This document shows positions 8,025-13,949 of a DNA stretch of 25,265 nucleotides, one piece after another (within the stretch, counting starts at the first letter, position 1; every line of letters starts with the position of its first letter). The DNA comes from an uncultured Paracoccus sp. Its GTDB lineage: Bacteria > Pseudomonadota > Alphaproteobacteria > Rhodobacterales > Rhodobacteraceae. The position numbers and the translations under genes are program-made. The stretch lies in NCBI GenBank assembly GCA_934533075.1, contig CAKTBJ010000037.1:1-25265 (forward strand), read 5' to 3'. The notes beneath the pieces are model-generated. The model saw nothing but the letters and a program-made list of their open reading frames with translations, was not told the DNA's origin and did not search any database.

Positions 8025-8993
8025 TCAGCGGCTGGTGCGCAGGCGCGGGTCGATCAGCGCATAGGTGATGTCGACCAGCATGTTCAGGAACACGAAGATG
8101 AAGCTGACGATGACCAGATAGGCCGCCATCACCGGGATATCGACGAAGGTCACCGCCTGGATGAACAGCATGCCCATGCCCGGCCACTGGAACACGGTCT
8201 CGGTGACCAGCGCGAAGGCGATCAGCGTGCCCACGTTCATCGCGGTCAGCGTGATCACCGGCATCAGGCAGTTGCGCAGCGCATGGCGGAAATAGATGCG
8301 ATAGCGGTTGATGCCGCGCGCGCGGGCGAATTTCACATAGTCCGAGCGCATCACCTCCAGCATGTCGCCGCGCACCAGCCGCATGACCAGCGTGATCTGG
8401 TAAAGCGACAGTGAGACCGAGGGCAGCACCAGCGCCATCAGCCCGGATTTGGTCAGCAGCCCCGTGCTCCACCAGCCCAGTTCCACGACCTCGCCGCGCC
8501 CGAAGGCCGGAAACAGGCCCAGCGTGACCGAGAACACCAGGATCAGCAGGATGCCCACGACGAAGCTGGGCACCGAAATGCCGACGATGGAGCCGAGTTG
8601 CAGCCCCTCGGAATACCATTTGCCGCGCTTGATCGCGGTCAGGACGCCCAGCGGCAGGCCGATCAGCAGCGACAGGATGGTGGCGATGATCACCAGTTCC
8701 ATCGTGGCCGGGAAGCGTTCGGTGATCAGGCCCAGCACATCCTGGCCGTTGCGGTAGGAGATGCCGAACTGCCCCTGCGCCGCGTTGACCACGAAGCGGG
8801 CATATTGCACCACCAGCGGGTCGTTCAGCCCCAGCTTTTCGCGCAGCAGGTCGCGGTCGGCCTGGGTGGTCTGTTCGGTGGACATCATGTCCACCGGGTC
8901 GCCGGCAAGCTGAAAGATCATGAAGGCCAGAAAGGCCACCGCCAGCATCACCAGCACCGCATTGGCCAGGCGCTTGAGGATGAACACCAGCAC
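8025..8993 (-). CDS. ABC importer permease, DppB/OppB type
   Basis: 322-residue inner-membrane permease beginning with GTG (MLVFILKRLANAVLVMLAVAF), the normal DppB N-terminus. It contains LAGDPVDMM, the REKLGLNDPLVVQYARFV loop, the GxSYRNGQDV block before the core, the EAA-type loop DYVKFARARGINRYRIYFRHALRN and the C-terminal IDPRLR. About six transmembrane segments are expected. Its own Shine-Dalgarno is modest (GAGGG about 10 nt upstream). A 21-codon ORF with a much better ribosome site ends 5 nt before the GTG, so translation may be coupled to that small ORF, or the true start may be upstream with a frameshift in the sequence. First gene of the transporter operon, with its own promoter at about 9122-9149. 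Confidence 0.92.
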   Translation of the reverse strand: MLVFILKRLANAVLVMLAVAFLAFMIFQLAGDPVDMMSTEQTTQADRDLLREKLGLNDPLVVQYARFVVNAAQGQFGISYRNGQDVLGLITERFPATMELVIIATILSLLIGLPLGVLTAIKRGKWYSEGLQLGSIVGISVPSFVVGILLILVFSVTLGLFPAFGRGEVVELGWWSTGLLTKSGLMALVLPSVSLSLYQITLVMRLVRGDMLEVMRSDYVKFARARGINRYRIYFRHALRNCLMPVITLTAMNVGTLIAFALVTETVFQWPGMGMLFIQAVTFVDIPVMAAYLVIVSFIFVFLNMLVDITYALIDPRLRTSR

Positions 8994-8998
8994 CGGCG

Positions 8999-9064
8999 TC
9001 AGCCCTCGCCGCCGGGCCGCGTGGCGGCCGGAACCGCCCGTTGCAAAGCCGCATGACTGGCCAT
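8999..9064 (-). CDS. Possible 21-residue leader peptide upstream of the DppB-like gene
   Basis: ATG at 9064 is preceded by the strong ribosome site GGGGAGGG at ideal spacing, better than that of the permease gene itself. It encodes MASHAALQRAVPAATRPGGE plus a final G and ends TGA at 8999-9001, 5 nt before the GTG of dppB. This arrangement suits translational coupling or leader-peptide regulation. The alternative is that this is the real N-terminus of the permease and that one or two bases are miscalled in the run around 9009-9017: the permease frame is open across this region and reads RRRGLTP immediately before its start. No other feature supports a separate function. Confidence 0.4.
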   Translation of the reverse strand: MASHAALQRAVPAATRPGGEG

Positions 9065-9121
9065 CGTGCCCTCCCCTGGCGTTGGCCCCGCGCTGCGGGA
9101 CCGGCTCGACTGCGTATGTTT

Positions 9122-9149
9122 ACCCTATCGGCGCTGGCGTATCTGTCAA
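9122..9149 (-). promoter_or_regulatory. Promoter of the transporter operon
   Basis: On the minus strand a perfect -35 hexamer TTGACA (9149-9144) is followed after 16 nt by TAGGGT (9127-9122), a plausible -10. This patch is clearly less GC-rich than its surroundings. The -35 lies inside one of the two operator-like motifs described at 9143-9164. The transcript would have a leader of about 120 nt before the permease gene. Confidence 0.5.
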
Positions 9150-9164
9150 CTAAATTGTCAACAA
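9143..9164. promoter_or_regulatory. Tandem GntR/FCD-type operator (TGTCAAC x2)
   Basis: TGTCAACTA (9144-9152) and TGTCAACAA (9156-9164) have cores GTCAAC starting at 9145 and 9157, exactly 12 bp apart. The second copy, TTGTCAACAA, fits the TNGTNNACNA consensus of FadR/FCD regulators. The pair overlaps the -35 region of the transporter promoter, so binding would be expected to repress. A matching pair stands in front of the flavin reductase gene. Confidence 0.5.
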
Positions 9165-9167
9165 TAT

Positions 9168-9183
9168 CGCCAACAGGTTGGCG
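9168..9183 (-). terminator. Hairpin after the racemase gene
   Basis: CGCCAAC and GTTGGCG are perfect inverted repeats around AG, 8 bp after the racemase stop. On the minus strand the stem is followed by ATATTGTTGA, moderately T-rich. It may end the flavin reductase-racemase transcript ahead of the transporter promoter, or act as a further operator. Confidence 0.4.
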
Positions 9184-9190
9184 GGACCGC

Positions 9191-9895
9191 TCAGCCTTTC
9201 ACCCTTGGAAAGGCATAGGCATTCGCCTTCGAGGTGCGCAGCCCGCAGCCGACCAGCGCCTCGGCCATCTTGACCGCCACCGTCACCCCGTCGATCACCA
9301 GCAGGCCGGTGGCGCGGCCCAGCGATTCGGTCATCTCGGACATGCCGGCGCAGCCCAGCACCACGGCCTCGGCGCCGTCCTCGTCGCGGGCGCGGGCGAT
9401 TTCGGCCGCCAGCAGGTCGAAGGCGTGCCGCGAATCACCTTCCAACGCCAGCACCGGCAGGTCGATGGCGCGCACCTTGCGGCAATGCCAGCCGGCCCCG
9501 TAACGCTGCACCAGATCCTCGATCACCGGAACCGAGCGCGGCAGCGTCGTGATGATGGAAAACCGCTTGGCCAGCACCATCGCCGCCTGCACCGCCGACT
9601 GGCAGATGCCCAGCACCGGGCCGGCGGCCACCTCGCGCGCCGCGTCCAGCCCCGGATCGTCGAAACAGGCGATGACCGTCGCATCCGCCCCCGCGGCCTC
9701 GGCGGCGCGAATCTGCGCCAGCATCGACGGCACCGCCATCGCCTCGTCCGAGAACCCCTCGATGGACAGCGGCGATGCGCCGCCGCCGGTCGCCTCGCCG
9801 ATTCGCGTGCCCTGGGCGGCGATACGCCGGGCCGAGGCCGCGATGGTGGCGGTCATCGAAGGGGTGGCATTCGGATTGATCAGGAATATCTGCAT
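9191..9895 (-). CDS. Hydantoin/allantoin racemase (Asp/Glu racemase superfamily)
   Basis: 234 residues. It begins MQIFLINPNATPSMT, the usual INPN start of the family, so the ATG at 9895 is preferred over a TTG at 9904. Two catalytic cysteines are visible: C77 in ACFDDPGLDAARE and C182 in VLGCAGMSEMTE. This is the cofactor-independent two-Cys racemase fold, in which the pair abstracts and donates the proton at C5 of the hydantoin ring. Numbering and motifs closely resemble Klebsiella HpxA, the allantoin racemase. The ATG follows the flavin reductase stop after 1 nt. With a PuuE-type allantoinase on the other side of the shared GntR regulator, allantoin is the best-supported substrate. A 5-substituted hydantoin remains possible given the adjacent amidohydrolases and importer. 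Confidence 0.87.
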   Translation of the reverse strand: MQIFLINPNATPSMTATIAASARRIAAQGTRIGEATGGGASPLSIEGFSDEAMAVPSMLAQIRAAEAAGADATVIACFDDPGLDAAREVAAGPVLGICQSAVQAAMVLAKRFSIITTLPRSVPVIEDLVQRYGAGWHCRKVRAIDLPVLALEGDSRHAFDLLAAEIARARDEDGAEAVVLGCAGMSEMTESLGRATGLLVIDGVTVAVKMAEALVGCGLRTSKANAYAFPRVKG

Positions 9896-9896
9896 G

Positions 9897-10538
9897 TCAC
9901 TCAACGCCTTGCGCCATGACTTCGGCCAGGTCCGGCGCTTTCAGCACGAACTGGCGGTCCGAAACGATATAATTGTCGGCATGCAGCCGGGCGATCGGAT
10001 GGTAGACATCCGGGTTCACATAGCGCCCGGCGGCGTCCAGGCAGTCGCGGCGCACATGCATATGCACCACCTCGCCCAGCACCAGCACGCGGCGCGGGTA
10101 TTCGATCAGCCGCTCGACCCGGCACTCCATCGCGCAGGGGCTGGCCGGCAGCCGGCAGCTTTCGACCTGAACCCCCGGCGCCAGCGCCTCGCCGGCCAGA
10201 TCCAGCTCCGAAATGTCCGGCTCGACCCCGAGGCCGCAGATCAGCATGGTGCGCGCCAGCGCCATGTCCACCATGTTGACGGTGAACACCCCGCTGCGGC
10301 GGATATTGGCCACGGTATCCTTCTCGCGCCCGTCCTTGCGCGGCTGGATGCCCAGCGCCACGATGGCGGGATCATGGGAAAACACGTTGAAAAAGCTCAT
10401 CGGCGCGCCGTTGGCATGCCCCTCGGGCGAGCGGGTGGTGACCAGCGCGACGGGGCGAGGCCCGACGAAATTGGTCAGCAGCCGGTAACGCTCCTCCGGT
10501 TCGGCCCGCAGGAAATCGAACTCCACGCCTTGCGCCAT
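9897..10538 (-). CDS. Flavin reductase-like domain protein
   Basis: 213 residues starting MAQGVEFDFLRAEPEERYRL at ATG 10538 with Shine-Dalgarno AAGGCGGGG. An open frame reaches 10589 but would run through the promoter and operators. The flavin reductase-like domain (PF01613 type) is recognisable from GPRPVALVTTRSPEGHANGA, PMSFFNVFSHDPAIVALGI, KDTVANIRRSGVFTVNMVD and the late NPDVYHPIARLHADNY. Members bind FMN or FAD and either supply reduced flavin to a monooxygenase or act on their own. No monooxygenase is encoded in this window, so its partner or true reaction is open. First gene of the minus-strand set, translated back to back with the racemase and divergent from gntR. Confidence 0.85.
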   Translation of the reverse strand: MAQGVEFDFLRAEPEERYRLLTNFVGPRPVALVTTRSPEGHANGAPMSFFNVFSHDPAIVALGIQPRKDGREKDTVANIRRSGVFTVNMVDMALARTMLICGLGVEPDISELDLAGEALAPGVQVESCRLPASPCAMECRVERLIEYPRRVLVLGEVVHMHVRRDCLDAAGRYVNPDVYHPIARLHADNYIVSDRQFVLKAPDLAEVMAQGVE

Positions 10539-10550
10539 CGCCCCGCCTTT

Positions 10551-10572
10551 GTGTGAACATGATTGTAGACAT
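10551..10572. promoter_or_regulatory. Tandem GntR/FCD-type operator between flavin reductase and gntR
   Basis: TGTGAACAT (10552-10560) and TGTAGACAT (10564-10572) share TGTnnACAT. The cores GTGAAC and GTAGAC start at 10553 and 10565, 12 bp apart, the same spacing as the pair at 9143-9164. One copy covers the -10 and the other the likely start site of the flavin reductase promoter. The gntR gene begins about 90 bp away, so autoregulation is possible. Confidence 0.5.
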
Positions 10573-10589
10573 TCATGACAGCATTTCAA
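10562..10589 (-). promoter_or_regulatory. Promoter of the flavin reductase-racemase transcript
   Basis: On the minus strand TTGAAA (10589-10584) is separated by 16 nt from TACAAT (10567-10562), a strong match to sigma-70 hexamers. The start codon lies 24 nt past the -10, giving a very short leader. Confidence 0.6.
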
Positions 10590-10659
10590 CTGGACGGAAA
10601 GCCTGAATCTGCGCTAGCCTGCCCCGGCAAGCAGGTTTTCAGCCAGGACAGAGGCCGCG

Positions 10660-11340
10660 ATGGAGCCGTTCACCGCCGACCAGATCGCCGAACGCATCTG
10701 GCTCTCCATCGCCGAGCGGCGGCTGCGGCCGGGCACGCGGCTGAAGGAGACCGAACTGGCCGAGGTGTTCGCGGTCAGCCGGGCACGGGTGCGGCAGGCG
10801 CTGGCCATCCTGACCCGCGAGGGGCTGGTCTCCAGCGAGGCGAACAAGGGCGCCTTCGTGGCCGAGCCGGGCGCCGAGGAGGCGCGTGACGTGTTCCACA
10901 TCCGCCGCGCGGTCGAGCAGCGGGTGCTGGAGCGGCTGGTGGACCGGCTGGACGCCCGCCGGCTGGCCAAGCTGCGCGCCCATGTCGCGCAGGAGCGCGC
11001 GGCCAATGCCCGCGGCGACCGCCGCGCCGTCATCCGCCTTTCCGGCGGCTTCCACCTGATGCTGGCCGAAATGAGCGATGCGGAATTCCTGGCCGGGCTG
11101 ATGCGCGATCTGGTCAGCCGCAGCTCTCTGATCACCGCGGCATTCCGCGATTCCGACCGCCTGAATTGCGGCCCGGACGAGCATGAGGAGATTCTCGACC
11201 TGCTGGAAAAGGGCGATCTGGAGGCCGCGCGGCGCGCAATGGCGCATCATCTCGATCATGTCGAAAGCGAACTGGACCTTGCCGACGGCAGAAAGTCGAT
11301 CCGCAGCCTCCGGGATGCGCTGATACCGGAGCATGGCTGA
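10660..11340 (+). CDS. GntR-family regulator, FCD subfamily
   Basis: 226 residues. Residues 1-70 form the winged helix-turn-helix (ADQIAERIWLSIAERRLRPG, TRLKETELAEVFAVSRARVRQ, LSSEANKGAFVAEP-like wing). The rest is the all-helical FCD ligand domain, with His residues of the usual metal site in GGFHLMLAEMS, DEHEEILD and AHHLDHVE. It starts at an ATG with GAGG upstream. It lies between the minus-strand import locus and the plus-strand ureide operon, 53 bp before puuE, in the same position as HpxS next to hpxA and hpxB in Klebsiella. The paired TGTnnAC motifs in both minus-strand promoters match FCD-type sites, so it probably represses both until a pathway intermediate binds. Ligand not known. 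Confidence 0.92.
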   Translation: MEPFTADQIAERIWLSIAERRLRPGTRLKETELAEVFAVSRARVRQALAILTREGLVSSEANKGAFVAEPGAEEARDVFHIRRAVEQRVLERLVDRLDARRLAKLRAHVAQERAANARGDRRAVIRLSGGFHLMLAEMSDAEFLAGLMRDLVSRSSLITAAFRDSDRLNCGPDEHEEILDLLEKGDLEAARRAMAHHLDHVESELDLADGRKSIRSLRDALIPEHG

Positions 11341-11393
11341 AATCCGATGCGAACGAGGCGGGGCATCGAGGGGCTGGCGAACATGAGGTCGAT

Positions 11394-12593
11394 ATGAAAT
11401 CCTATCCGCGTGACTTTCGGGGATATGGGCCGAACCCGCCCAATGCCGACTGGCCGGGCGGCGCGAATATCGCCATTTCCATCGTGCTGAATTACGAGGA
11501 AGGCGGCGAGAACTGCCTTCTGCATGGCGACGGGCAATCCGAGGCGTTCCTTTCGGACATCGCCGGCGCCCAGCCCTGGCCCGGCATGCGGCACTGGAAC
11601 ATGGAATCGCTTTACGATTACGGTCCCCGCGCCGGATTCTGGCGCCTGCATCGTCTTTTCACCGGCGCAGGCATTCCGCTGACCATCTATGGCGTGGCGA
11701 CGGCACTGGCCCGCAATCCCGAGCAGGTCGCGGCGATGAAGGACGCCGGCTGGGAAATCGCCAGCCACGGCCTGAAATGGGTCGAGCATCGCGATATGAG
11801 CGCGCAGGAAGAGGCCCGCCAGATTGCCGAGGCATTCCGCCTGCACGAAGAAGTCGTCGGCACTCCGCCGCGCGGCTGGTATACCGGGCGCTGTTCGATG
11901 AATACCGTGCAATTGACGGCACAGACCCGGCGCTTCGACTGGATTGCCGATGCCTATGACGATGATCTGCCGTGGTGGCTGGAGATGGACGGCCACGATC
12001 AGCTGGTCATTCCCTATACGCTCGAAACGAACGACATGCGCTTTTCCAATGCGCCGGGCTATGTGACCGGAGATCAATTCTTCACCTACCTGAAGGATAC
12101 GTTCGATATTCTTCACGCCGAGGGACGGGAGGGGCGGCAGAAGATGTTTTCCATCGGCCTGCATAACCGTCTGATCGGGCGGCCCGGTCGTTTCGCCGGG
12201 CTGAAGCGTTTCATCGACTATGCCCGCGGCCACGAAGGCGTATGGTTCGCGCGCCGCATCGACATTGCCGATCATTGGCGCCGCCGCCATCCGCATTCCC
12301 GCATCGAGCGGCCCAGCCGAATGGATCGCACGCGCTTTGTCGAGACATTCGGCGCGATCTATGACGCCCCCTGGATTGCCGAGCGGGCCTTTGAGCTGGA
12401 GCTTGGCCCCGCCCATGATTGCGCGGCCGGCATGGCCAATGCGCTGGCCCGGATCTTTCGCACCGCCGGCCGGGACGAACGCCTTGGCGTCCTGCGCGCC
12501 ATGATCGGCAATGACCCCGGCACCGAATTCGAATTGGCCTGCGCACAGGCCGAACGCATTGCCGAATCCCGGCTGAAAGGAATGCTGCCATGA
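11394..12593 (+). CDS. puuE: PuuE-type allantoinase with internally deleted OHCU-decarboxylase tail
   Basis: 399 residues. Residues 1-305 are the cofactor-independent allantoinase PuuE (polysaccharide-deacetylase fold): YPRDFRGYGPNPPNADWPGG, LNYEEGGENC, WNMESLYDYGPRAGFWRL, ASHGLKWVEH, PRGWYTGRCSMNT, WIADAYDDDLPWW and the late SIGLHNRLIGRPGR. It hydrolyses allantoin to allantoate in the cytoplasm. Residues 310-399 match the two ends of an OHCU decarboxylase (UraD) domain: MDRTRFVETFGAIYDAPWIA and DERLGVLRA from its start, and NDPGTEFELACAQAERIAES RLKGML from its end. The middle, normally about 70 residues with the catalytic HPDLAG and the FGFPF segment, is missing at about residue 370 (near 12500). 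The frame is kept. Full PuuE-UraD fusions are about 470 residues, which fits. The start has GAGG 7 nt upstream; the end overlaps the next gene as ATGA. Confidence 0.9.
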   Translation: MKSYPRDFRGYGPNPPNADWPGGANIAISIVLNYEEGGENCLLHGDGQSEAFLSDIAGAQPWPGMRHWNMESLYDYGPRAGFWRLHRLFTGAGIPLTIYGVATALARNPEQVAAMKDAGWEIASHGLKWVEHRDMSAQEEARQIAEAFRLHEEVVGTPPRGWYTGRCSMNTVQLTAQTRRFDWIADAYDDDLPWWLEMDGHDQLVIPYTLETNDMRFSNAPGYVTGDQFFTYLKDTFDILHAEGREGRQKMFSIGLHNRLIGRPGRFAGLKRFIDYARGHEGVWFARRIDIADHWRRRHPHSRIERPSRMDRTRFVETFGAIYDAPWIAERAFELELGPAHDCAAGMANALARIFRTAGRDERLGVLRAMIGNDPGTEFELACAQAERIAESRLKGMLP

Positions 12594-13423
12594 GCCGTTA
12601 TGCCTTGCCCCCGGACGGGCTGCCGCCGCAGAATGCGCTTCATACCGGCCGCGCCGTCTTTACCGAAAGCTATGCCTTCATTCCGAAAGGCGTGATGAGC
12701 GATATCGTCACCAGCCTGCTTCCGGGCTGGCACAAGGCCCGCGCCTGGATCATCGCCCGCCCGATGTCGGGATTTTCCGAAACCTTCTCGCAATATATCC
12801 TGGCCGTGGAGCCGGGCGGCGGCTCGGACGGGCCGGAACCCGATCCGGGGGTCGAGGCGGTCATTTTCGTTACCAGCGGCACATTGATCCTGACGATCAA
12901 TGGCGAGGGCCACGAATTGAATGCGGGCGGCTATGCCTATCTTCCGCCCGGATCGGGCTGGACGCTGTGGAACCGGGCGCAAACCCCGGCGGGATTTCAC
13001 TGGATTCGCAAGATTTACGAGCCTTGCCCCGATCTTACGGCCCCGGATGCCTTCATCGCCGACGAAACGAAGATCGCGCCCAGCCCGATGCCGGACACGA
13101 ATGGAACCTGGGCGACGACGCGCTTCGTCGATCCCGAAGATTTGCGCCACGACATGCATGTCAATATCGTCACATTCCAGCCCGGCGGCGTGATCCCCTT
13201 CGAGGAAACCCATGTCATGGAGCATGGGCTTTACGTGCTGGAGGGCAAGGCCGTATACAAGCTTAACCGCGATTGGGTCGAGGTCGAGGCCGGCGATTTC
13301 ATGTGGCTGCGTGCCTATTGCCCGCAGGCCTGTTATGCCGGCGGACCGGGTCCGTTCCGCTATCTGCTTTACAAGGACGTGAACCGTCATGTGAAATTGC
13401 GCGGTTTCGGCTTCGGCCGCTGA
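12590..13423 (+). CDS. allE: (S)-ureidoglycine aminohydrolase
   Basis: 277-residue bicupin that converts (S)-ureidoglycine to (S)-ureidoglycolate and ammonia. The C-terminal cupin carries the manganese ligands E206, H208, H212 (FEETHVMEHG) and Q246 (CPQACY). Their spacing (E-x-H-x3-H, then Gln 34 later) is the same as in the plant enzyme. Other family blocks are GTLILTINGEGHELNAGGYAY in the first cupin and RYLLYKDVNRH near the C-terminus. The start overlaps the puuE stop, so translation is coupled. Its substrate is normally made by allantoate amidohydrolase, for which no gene is present here. Confidence 0.93.
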   Translation: MSRYALPPDGLPPQNALHTGRAVFTESYAFIPKGVMSDIVTSLLPGWHKARAWIIARPMSGFSETFSQYILAVEPGGGSDGPEPDPGVEAVIFVTSGTLILTINGEGHELNAGGYAYLPPGSGWTLWNRAQTPAGFHWIRKIYEPCPDLTAPDAFIADETKIAPSPMPDTNGTWATTRFVDPEDLRHDMHVNIVTFQPGGVIPFEETHVMEHGLYVLEGKAVYKLNRDWVEVEAGDFMWLRAYCPQACYAGGPGPFRYLLYKDVNRHVKLRGFGFGR

Positions 13424-13438
13424 ACACGGGAGGCGATC

Positions 13439-13915
13439 ATGCGGGACATTATCATCGAGCCGCTGGAAACCGAATCCTTTCGCCCGTTCGGCGACATTCT
13501 GGCGGCGGCGGGCGATTTTCGTACCATCAACGCGGGATTATGCCGGCGGCACAACGACATGGCCCGGCTGGATTTCGAGCCGAGCGGCCGGGCCGGCATT
13601 TCCATATTCGACGCCCAGCCGCGCAGCCTGCCTTACGAATTCGACCTGATCGAACGCCATCCCCTCGGCTCGCAGGCATTTCTGCCGCTTTCGGACCGGC
13701 CGTTCCTGGTCATCGTCGCCACCGGCCCGGAAAGCCGCCCGCGCGCCTTCGTCACCGACGGCCGGCAGGGCATCAACCTGCATCGCGGCACCTGGCACGG
13801 GGTGCTGACGCCCCTTCATGCGCCGGGGCTTTTCGCCGTGGTGGACTGGATCGGCGAAGCCCGCAACGGCGAGGAGCACCGCTATCCCGCCCCGTTCCGG
13901 GTCGTCGCAGGCTGA
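13439..13915 (+). CDS. allA: Ureidoglycolate lyase
   Basis: 158 residues, the normal size for AllA, which splits (S)-ureidoglycolate into glyoxylate and urea. Recognisable blocks are [17 protein letters not shown] at the N-terminus, [28 protein letters not shown] with slight variation of the family pattern, and the central [16 protein letters not shown] cupin strand. It follows allE after 15 bp with Shine-Dalgarno GGGAGG, and precedes malate synthase by 34 bp. The order PuuE, AllE, AllA follows the order of the chemistry. Confidence 0.92.
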   Translation: MRDIIIEPLETESFRPFGDILAAAGDFRTINAGLCRRHNDMARLDFEPSGRAGISIFDAQPRSLPYEFDLIERHPLGSQAFLPLSDRPFLVIVATGPESRPRAFVTDGRQGINLHRGTWHGVLTPLHAPGLFAVVDWIGEARNGEEHRYPAPFRVVAG

Positions 13916-13949
13916 TGCCCGCCGCAACCCGCCCAAGAAGGAGACATCC

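Noticed and set aside
8014..9054. Extension of the DppC-like frame up to 9054
   Set aside because: It overlaps the whole DppB-like gene in another frame and has no permease-like sequence; the ATG at 8013 has a clear ribosome site.
9896..9904. TTG start for the racemase at 9904
   Set aside because: Family members begin at the INPN strand, which matches the ATG at 9895.
12404..12593. Simple frameshift in puuE to explain the short UraD tail
   Set aside because: The same frame carries recognisable sequence from both the beginning and the very end of the domain, so an in-frame internal deletion fits better.
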